Shown here piece after piece: positions 58,334 to 64,000 of a DNA stretch of 64,000 nt. A model generated the notes under the pieces. It searched no databases, was not told the DNA's origin, and saw only the letters and a list, made by a program, of their open reading frames with translations. Position 1 is the stretch's first letter, and the number at the start of each line of letters is the position of its first letter. The DNA is from Devosia sp. ZB163. Lineage in GTDB: Bacteria > Pseudomonadota > Alphaproteobacteria > Rhizobiales > Devosiaceae. The position numbers and the translations under genes were made by a program. The DNA is taken from assembly GCF_028613635.1 (NCBI RefSeq), contig NZ_JAQRMY010000001.1, positions 167,778-231,777 on the forward strand. Reading direction: 5' to 3'.

Positions 58334-59086
58334 CTACATCGTGATGCCGCCGTCGGCGATGAAGTTCGTGCCCGTGGCGTAGGCACTCTCGTCGCTCGCG
58401 AGATAGACGCAGAGGTGAGCGATTTCCTCGGGTTGCGCCATGCGCCCCATGGGCTGGCGGGCGATGAAGGTCTTCCAGATCTCGTCGTGGTCGCCCAGCG
58501 AATTTGCGCGCTCGTGCAGCGAGGGACTGTCGACGCTGCCGGGGCAGAGGGCATTCGCCCGGATGCCGTTCTTCATGTAGTCGAACGCCACCGACTTGGT
58601 GAAGCCGATCACGGCGGCCTTCGACGACATGTAGCTCACCCGGTTGGGCACGCCCTTCAGCGAGCTCGCGACCGAGGCGACGTTGATGATCGAGGCCCCG
58701 CCCTGCGCGATGAACGCCGGCAGGAACGCCTGGGTCAGGATGAACATCGGCGTCACATTGATGTCGAAGCTCAGCTGCCAGTCCTCGAGGCTCGTCGTCC
58801 CGAGCATGCCCTGATGCACCCAGCCGGCGCCGTTGTAGAGCACGTTGACGCCCTGGTGCCGCGCCGCAGCTTCCCGGAGCGCCAGATGGTCGGTCACGTC
58901 GAGCGCATAGACCTCGTGACCCGAGGAGATTCGGTTGAGCTCCTCGCCCTTGAGCGCGATGCCCGCCGCGTCGCGGTCGGTCGCGATCACCCGAGCGCCC
59001 TCGCGGGCGAAGGCAACCGCGGACGCTCCACCGATACCGGCCGCCGCGGCCGTCATGAACACTACCTTGCCTTCCAGCCGGCCCAT
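58334..59086 (-). CDS. SDR oxidoreductase, 2-keto-3-deoxy-L-fuconate-dehydrogenase-like
   Basis: 250 residues. The cofactor loop is TAAAAGIGGASA, where the usual TGxxxGIG has an AAA start as in KDF dehydrogenases; then VIATDRD (NAD-preferring Asp), NVASVAS (catalytic Ser) and YMSSK (catalytic Tyr and Lys). In the L-fucose/L-rhamnose oxidative pathway this enzyme oxidises 2-keto-3-deoxy-L-fuconate. The next ATG upstream sits too close to GGAGGAG, so 59086 is chosen. Divergent from the kinase-like gene. Confidence 0.85.
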   Translation of the reverse strand: MGRLEGKVVFMTAAAAGIGGASAVAFAREGARVIATDRDAAGIALKGEELNRISSGHEVYALDVTDHLALREAAARHQGVNVLYNGAGWVHQGMLGTTSLEDWQLSFDINVTPMFILTQAFLPAFIAQGGASIINVASVASSLKGVPNRVSYMSSKAAVIGFTKSVAFDYMKNGIRANALCPGSVDSPSLHERANSLGDHDEIWKTFIARQPMGRMAQPEEIAHLCVYLASDESAYATGTNFIADGGITM

Positions 59087-59176
59087 TGGCATCTCCTCCG
59101 ATTTGACGATACCGGCTTCGGCGCCGGTCGATTGTTCCAATGCCTCCCATCCGCTACCATTCCAGTCAAGGGAGCG

Positions 59177-60199
59177 ATGAACCGCATGCACGATGACAAC
59201 CTGAGCTGGGAAGCCCTGCTTCCCCCGATTTTCGCCGCCGCCGGTGTGGATTGCGGCCCTACGCTGACGGTCGAGCCGCTGACCGGCGGGGTCTCCTCCG
59301 ACATCGTCCGCATCACCCTTGCCGATGGCCGCCTCTATTGCGCCAAGCGCGCGCTGAGCAAGCTCAAGGTGGCGAGCGACTGGCAGGCGCCGCTCGAGCG
59401 CAACCACTACGAAGTGGCCTGGCTGCGCCGCGCCAACACGATCGTTCCCGGCGCCGCGCCGCGGGTGATCGGCGAGGACCAGGCCCATGGCATCGCACTG
59501 CTCGAATATCTGCCGGCCGAGGACTATGTGCTGTGGAAAGCCGAACTCCTCGCCGGCCGCGCCGATCCCGAGGTTCCGGTCGCGGTTGCCGACGCGCTCG
59601 GCCGCATCCATGCCGCGACGCTGAACGACCCTTCCGCCGCCGCCCAGTTCCCCACCGATCACCTGATCGATGCGCTCAGGCTCGATCCCTACCTGCGCTT
59701 CACCGCCGGCCGCCATCCCGATCTTGCCGACCGCATCCTCGCGGTGCTTGAGACCACCGCCTCGACCAGGCTCGCGCTCGTCCACGGCGACGTCAGCCCC
59801 AAGAACATCCTGGTTTCGCGTCGCGATGGTCACCCGGTCCTGCTCGATGCCGAATGCGCCTGGTACGGTGATCCGGCCTTCGACGGCGCCTTCTGCCTCA
59901 ACCACCTGCTGCTCAAGTCCATCCACCTGCCGGCGATCGGTGATACCCTCCTCGATCAGGCGACGGCCTTTGCCTCGACCTGGCTCGGACACTTCCCCGC
60001 TTCTCTGCGGGCGGAAGTCGAGGCGCGGACGGCGACGCTCCTCCCCTGCCTCATGCTTGCCCGCGTCGACGGCAAGTCGCCGGTCGAGTATCTCAGCGAC
60101 GAGAACCGCCAGGTCGTGCGCGACCGGGCCATTCCGCATATCCGGAAGCCACCGGCGGATCTCGTTCATCTTTTCGACAGCCTTCGTTCATCGCGGTAG
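59177..60199 (+). CDS. Aminoglycoside-phosphotransferase / kinase-fold protein
   Basis: 340 residues. APH fold: Gly-rich start (LTGGVSSDIVRI), Lys in YCAKRALSKLK, catalytic HGDVSPKNIL, and metal site LLDAECAWYGDPAFD. Related members phosphorylate small molecules such as sugars, choline or antibiotics. Between a sugar-acid dehydrogenase and an enolase paralogue, a sugar or sugar-acid kinase is more likely than antibiotic resistance. First gene of a plus-strand operon (7-base gap to the next). Confidence 0.8.
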   Translation: MNRMHDDNLSWEALLPPIFAAAGVDCGPTLTVEPLTGGVSSDIVRITLADGRLYCAKRALSKLKVASDWQAPLERNHYEVAWLRRANTIVPGAAPRVIGEDQAHGIALLEYLPAEDYVLWKAELLAGRADPEVPVAVADALGRIHAATLNDPSAAAQFPTDHLIDALRLDPYLRFTAGRHPDLADRILAVLETTASTRLALVHGDVSPKNILVSRRDGHPVLLDAECAWYGDPAFDGAFCLNHLLLKSIHLPAIGDTLLDQATAFASTWLGHFPASLRAEVEARTATLLPCLMLARVDGKSPVEYLSDENRQVVRDRAIPHIRKPPADLVHLFDSLRSSR

Positions 60200-60206
60200 T
60201 TTCGAC

Positions 60207-61508
60207 ATGTCAGCCATCAAGACCATTCACGGCCGCCAGGTGTGGGATTCGCGCGGACGCCCCACCGTCGAGGTCGAGGTCACCCTCGCCTCCGGCGCCA
60301 TGGGCCGCGCCATCGCCCCCTCCGGTGCCTCGACCGGCAGCCGCGAGGCACTCGACAAGCGCGATGGCGGGCCCCGCCTCGGCGGCTACGGCGTCAACGC
60401 CGCCCTCGCCGCCGTCAACGGCGAAATCGCCAGCCGCCTCAGGGGAATGGAGGGCGCCGACCAGTCGGCCGTCGATGCCGCCCTGATCGGGCTCGACGGC
60501 ACCGAACAGAAGACGCGGCTGGGCGGCAACGCCATCGTCGCCACCTCCTCGGCCATCGCCTGGGCCGCCGCTGCCGAGCAGAAGATCCCGCTCTGGCAGC
60601 ACCTCAGGCACCTCGCCGGGCTCGACCCGGCGACCCCGCATATCCCCGCCCCGATGATCCAGATCTTCGGCGGCGGCCGGCATGCCGGCAACCGCATCGA
60701 CATCCAGGATTTCCTCATCCTCGCCCTCGGCGCCACGAGCTTTGCCGAAGCCACCGAGCAGATCGCCGAAGTCTACATCGCGGCCGCCAAGTCCATGGCG
60801 AAACAAGGAAAACTCAACGGCGTCGCCGATGAGGGCGGGGTGTGGCCCGACTTCACCGCCAACGAGGACGGGCTCGACCTGCTCACCCGCGCCATCGAGG
60901 ATGCCGGTTTCCGGCCGGGCACCGATATCGGCATCGCCCTCGATGTCGCCGCGACATCCTTCTTCTCCAATGGCGCCTACCGCCTCGCCCTCGAAGGCAA
61001 GGCCCTCGACACGCTGCAGATGATCGACCTGCTCGCGGGCTGGGTCGACGCCTACCCGATCGTATCGCTCGAGGACCCGCTCGCCGAAGACGACGACGCC
61101 GGCTTTACAGAAATCACCCGACGCCTCGGCAATCGCATCCAGGTCATCGGAGATGATTATCTGACAACTTCTTCGTACCGTATCGTACACGCAGCAGAGC
61201 GGAATTCCTGCAATTCCGTATTGCTGAAATCAAACCAATGCGGCACGTTGACGGAACTGATTGCTGCCAGTGCGCAGGCCAGATCATTCGGCTGGAATAC
61301 GATTCAGTCAGGCCGATCGGGTGAAAGCGAGGACATAACGCTCAGTCATCTCGCGGTAGGTTTGCTGTCGGACCAGATCAAGGTCGGTTCGATGACCCGC
61401 TCCGAGCGGACTGCAAAATGGAACGAAGTCATTCGCATCGAGGAGCACTTGTCCTCGCCAGGTTACTGCGATTTAGGATACCTCAAATCGAATAGTGAAT
61501 TCTGGTAG
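60207..61508 (+). CDS. Enolase paralogue with altered active site
   Basis: 433 residues, full enolase length. Conserved: GASTG loop, His159, Glu209 (DEGG), metal Asp246, Glu289 and Asp316, Lys341 (LLKSNQ), Lys392 (QIKVGS). Changed: the usual QEFM Glu is Asp168 (IQDF), and the usual SHRSGE His is Gly369 (SGRSGE). Loss of that His and shortening of that Glu make ordinary glycolytic function doubtful; it may act on another 2-phospho-acid or hydroxy acid. From about 61145 to the end the DNA changes abruptly to lower GC and different codons. Operon with the kinase-fold gene. Confidence 0.85.
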   Translation: MSAIKTIHGRQVWDSRGRPTVEVEVTLASGAMGRAIAPSGASTGSREALDKRDGGPRLGGYGVNAALAAVNGEIASRLRGMEGADQSAVDAALIGLDGTEQKTRLGGNAIVATSSAIAWAAAAEQKIPLWQHLRHLAGLDPATPHIPAPMIQIFGGGRHAGNRIDIQDFLILALGATSFAEATEQIAEVYIAAAKSMAKQGKLNGVADEGGVWPDFTANEDGLDLLTRAIEDAGFRPGTDIGIALDVAATSFFSNGAYRLALEGKALDTLQMIDLLAGWVDAYPIVSLEDPLAEDDDAGFTEITRRLGNRIQVIGDDYLTTSSYRIVHAAERNSCNSVLLKSNQCGTLTELIAASAQARSFGWNTIQSGRSGESEDITLSHLAVGLLSDQIKVGSMTRSERTAKWNEVIRIEEHLSSPGYCDLGYLKSNSEFW

Positions 61509-61520
61509 TCGGGGAACTGC

Positions 61521-62546
61521 TTGGAATCTGGAGAAAAAAGACGGCGTCCAAACCGACCGGTTCGCGTCGAGGACGTAGCAAGGGTCGCCGGGGTCTCCCC
61601 GATAACGGTCTCGCGTGCGCTCTCGTATCCCGACAAGGTCAAGGAGGAGACGCGCGCCCGCATCCTCGAGGCCGTAGCCCAGACCGGCTATGTCGTGAAC
61701 CGCTTCGCCTCGTCGCTCCGCTCGGGCCGCTCCAACGTCATCTCGGTCTTCGTCTCCAGCCTGATGAACCCGCATTTCGCGAGTTCCATGCAGGGCATCC
61801 TCGATGCCTTCGAGGGCAGCCCCTACCAACTGATGTTCGCCCAGACCGGCTATTCCGAACAGTTCGAGGCCGACCTGCTCGAAACGGTGCTGCCCTTCCG
61901 CCCCGCCGGAGTGGTCTTCACCGGCGTCATCCGCTCGGACAAGTCGCGCGAGGCGCTGCAGCAGCTGGCCATTCCCGTCATCGAGATGTGGGGCTACCGG
62001 CCCGATCCCATCGACATGCTGCTCGGCTTCTCCAACCATGAGGGCGGCCGGCTGATGGGCGAGCACTTCGGCCAGAAGGGCTTCCGCCGCATCGCCTATT
62101 CCGGCCACACGATCGAGCGCGGCGCCGAGCGCATCGCCGGATTCCGGGAGGGGCTCGCGCGGCACGACGCCACGATCAATCTCATCCATCCCATGGAGGG
62201 TACGCGCCGCATCGCCGACGGCATCGATGCCTTCAGGGATATCCGCGCGCAGCTGCCAGACGTCGACGCCATCTTCTTCGGCACCGACATCCTCGCCACC
62301 GGCGCGGTGCTGGGTGCGGAAAAGATGGGCGTCGAGGTACCGCGCGAGGTCGCCATCGCCGGCTTCGGCGGGCTCGACTATACCCCCCATGTCCGCCCCT
62401 CGCTGACCACCATCCACGTCTCCGGCTACGAAATGGGGCGCGATGCCGGGCGCATGCTGCTCCGCCGCCTCAATGGCGAGCGCGTCGACAAGCCGGTGGT
62501 CCAGCAGCCGATCTCCCTCGAGGCGCGCGACTCGACCAATCGCTGA
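61521..62546 (+). CDS. LacI-family transcriptional regulator (GntR/gluconate-type)
   Basis: 341 residues. HTH at 14-60 (VEDVARVAGVSPITVSRALS), effector domain similar to GntR-type repressors that bind sugar acids (SNVISVFVSSLMNPHF; IAGFGGLDYTPHVRPSLTT). TTG 61521 start with GGGGAAC upstream, 12 bases after the enolase-like stop. It probably controls the flanking genes, including the dehydratase at 62691. Confidence 0.9.
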   Translation: MESGEKRRRPNRPVRVEDVARVAGVSPITVSRALSYPDKVKEETRARILEAVAQTGYVVNRFASSLRSGRSNVISVFVSSLMNPHFASSMQGILDAFEGSPYQLMFAQTGYSEQFEADLLETVLPFRPAGVVFTGVIRSDKSREALQQLAIPVIEMWGYRPDPIDMLLGFSNHEGGRLMGEHFGQKGFRRIAYSGHTIERGAERIAGFREGLARHDATINLIHPMEGTRRIADGIDAFRDIRAQLPDVDAIFFGTDILATGAVLGAEKMGVEVPREVAIAGFGGLDYTPHVRPSLTTIHVSGYEMGRDAGRMLLRRLNGERVDKPVVQQPISLEARDSTNR

Positions 62547-62690
62547 GGTACGTGCAGCGAGCCATTGTCACCGGATGAGCGGATGTCTATCATCGCCACC
62601 GGTACGATCCTCCCTCAATCGAAGGAATGCCTGCCCGAACCGTTAGGTTTGGGGTATTGGATCGGCCGGTACAGATTTGAGGAGATCACC

Positions 62691-64000
62691 ATGAGTTCGG
62701 GTAATGGCGTGACCAAGACGGGCAAGAAGCTCCGGTCGCGCGCCTGGTTCGACAATCCGGAAAACCCGGACATGACCGCGCTGTATCTCGAGCGCTACCT
62801 CAACTACGGCATCTCGCGGGAGGAACTGCAGTCGGGCAAGCCGATCATCGGCATCGCCCAGACCGGCTCCGATATCTCGCCCTGCAACCGTCACCACCTC
62901 GAGCTCGCCAAGCGCGTCCGCGACGGCATCCGCGATGCCGGCGGCATCGTCATGGAATTCCCGGTTCACCCGATCCAGGAAACCGGCAAGCGTCCGACCG
63001 CCGGCCTCGACCGCAACCTCGCCTATCTCAGCCTCGTCGAAGTGCTGTACGGCTACCCGCTCGACGGCGTGGTGCTGACCATCGGCTGCGACAAGACCAC
63101 GCCCGCCATGCTGATGGGCGCCGCCACCGTCAACATCCCGGCGATCGCTCTCTCGGTCGGCCCGATGCTCAACGGCTGGTTCCGCGGCGAGCGCACCGGT
63201 TCGGGCACCATCGTCTGGAAGGCCCGCCAGATGATGGCGGCCGGCGAGATCGGCTACGAGCAGTTCATCGAGCTGGTGGCGTCCTCCGCCCCCTCGACCG
63301 GCTACTGCAACACCATGGGCACGGCCTCGACCATGAACTCGCTGGCCGAGGCGCTGGGCATGCAGCTGCCCGGTTCGGCCGCCATCCCGGCGCCCTACCG
63401 CGACCGTCAGGAAATGGCCTGGCGCACCGGCATGCGCATCGTCGAGATGGTGCACGAGGACCTGAAGCCCTCCGACATCCTGACCAAGGACAACTTCATC
63501 AACACCATCGTCGTGAACTCGGCGATCGGCGGCTCGACCAACGCCCCCATCCACATCAACGCCATTGCCCGCCATATCGGCGTCGATCTCAACATCGACG
63601 ACTGGCAGAAGCACGGCCACAAGGTCCCGCTGCTGGTCAACATGCAGCCGGCCGGCGAGTACCTGGGTGAGGACTACTACCATGCCGGCGGCGTGCCGGC
63701 CGTGGTCAACGAGCTGATGAAGCAGGGCCTCATCCGCGAGAATGCCCCGACCGTCAACGGCAAGACCATCGGCGAGAACTGCCGCTCGACGACGATCCAG
63801 GACGACAAGGTCATCCGCCCGTTCTCGAACCCGATGAAGGCCGAAGCCGGCTTCCTCGTCCTGCGCGGCAACCTGTTCGACAACGCCATCATGAAGACCT
63901 CGGTGATCTCCGAGGAGTTCAAGCAGCGCTACCTCTCCGACCCCAAGTCGCCCAATGCCTTCGAAGGCAAGGCAGTGGTGTTCGATGGCCCCGAGGACTA
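62691..64000 (+). CDS. IlvD/Edd-family sugar-acid dehydratase (5' part)
   Basis: Partial: 436 codons to the right edge. IlvD/Edd family of the L-arabinonate / D-xylonate type: three iron-sulfur cysteines, Cys65 (DISPCNRHH), Cys133 ([12 protein letters not shown]) and Cys206 ([13 protein letters not shown]), with spacing as in pentonate dehydratases that hold a [2Fe-2S] cluster; also [13 protein letters not shown]. It turns an aldonic acid into a 2-keto-3-deoxy acid, the substrate class of the SDR at 58334. GAGGAGATCACC before ATG. The 144-bp gap after the LacI gene may contain its operator, but I see no clear dyad. Confidence 0.93.
   Translation, partial: MSSGNGVTKTGKKLRSRAWFDNPENPDMTALYLERYLNYGISREELQSGKPIIGIAQTGSDISPCNRHHLELAKRVRDGIRDAGGIVMEFPVHPIQETGKRPTAGLDRNLAYLSLVEVLYGYPLDGVVLTIGCDKTTPAMLMGAATVNIPAIALSVGPMLNGWFRGERTGSGTIVWKARQMMAAGEIGYEQFIELVASSAPSTGYCNTMGTASTMNSLAEALGMQLPGSAAIPAPYRDRQEMAWRTGMRIVEMVHEDLKPSDILTKDNFINTIVVNSAIGGSTNAPIHINAIARHIGVDLNIDDWQKHGHKVPLLVNMQPAGEYLGEDYYHAGGVPAVVNELMKQGLIRENAPTVNGKTIGENCRSTTIQDDKVIRPFSNPMKAEAGFLVLRGNLFDNAIMKTSVISEEFKQRYLSDPKSPNAFEGKAVVFDGPED

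Noticed and set aside
59177-60199. Aminoglycoside resistance gene
   Set aside because: The APH fold is shared by many kinases. It is in an operon with an enolase paralogue and sugar-acid genes, with no mobile-element or resistance context.

Overview
The window is high-GC DNA with strong third-position G/C bias, ATGA/TGATG operon overlaps and many solute-binding-protein transporters. Together with a DUF3422 gene, a DUF2934 gene and abundant short intergenic palindromes, this points to an alphaproteobacterium of the order Hyphomicrobiales, perhaps near Devosia. The assignment is inference from gene content. There is no phage, CRISPR, integrase or insertion sequence; the mobile-looking material is a family of GC-rich palindromic repeats.

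Layout. 0-5.9 kb: end of a LON-domain gene, a CnoX-type thioredoxin, tRNA-Gly(GCC), a LysR regulator divergent from a cupin / zinc alcohol dehydrogenase / aldo-keto reductase operon, and a secreted unknown. 5.9-12.5 kb: a complete TctABC tricarboxylate-type transporter, a solute-binding protein and a divergent response regulator / histidine kinase pair. 12.5-26.5 kb: two divergent carbohydrate operons meeting at a LacI-type operator region. They carry a GH172-type enzyme, a GH116-type enzyme and a secreted DUF4185 (GH183-type) protein with two ABC importers and one ATPase. These are the three families reported to degrade mycobacterial D-arabinan, so this looks like a D-arabinan utilisation locus. 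26.6-30.3 kb: a small basic protein, an NAD-dependent epimerase-like protein and two duplicated secreted repeat proteins.

30.3-44 kb: a PQQ-dependent alcohol oxidation island. It has a quinoprotein dehydrogenase with the extra aspartate typical of lanthanide enzymes, two c-type cytochromes, a LysR regulator, a pentapeptide-repeat protein, a nuclease-like protein, a YVTN propeller, a cupredoxin-like protein, the 'PQQ-dependent alcohol dehydrogenase system' ABC parts (SBP, permease, ATPase), and an embedded TauABC-like importer. 44-47.9 kb: a DUF3422 gene divergent from three genes that look like an ion-driven membrane stator (MotA/ExbB-like, MotB/ExbD-like with a novel periplasmic domain, plus a membrane partner), which is the best candidate for an undescribed machine. 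48-50.4 kb: a flavoprotein disulfide reductase, a DUF2934 protein and a RidA protein. 50.8-54.5 kb: an RbsBAC-type sugar importer. 54.5-56.2 kb: small membrane proteins (HdeD, DUF1622, DUF202).

56.6-64 kb: a sugar-acid locus with a sulfatase, a 2-keto-3-deoxy-fuconate-dehydrogenase-like SDR, a kinase-fold protein, an aberrant enolase paralogue, a LacI regulator and an IlvD/Edd dehydratase running off the end. Together with the arabinan locus it could take D-arabinose or L-fucose-like sugars through aldonate and 2-keto-3-deoxy intermediates.
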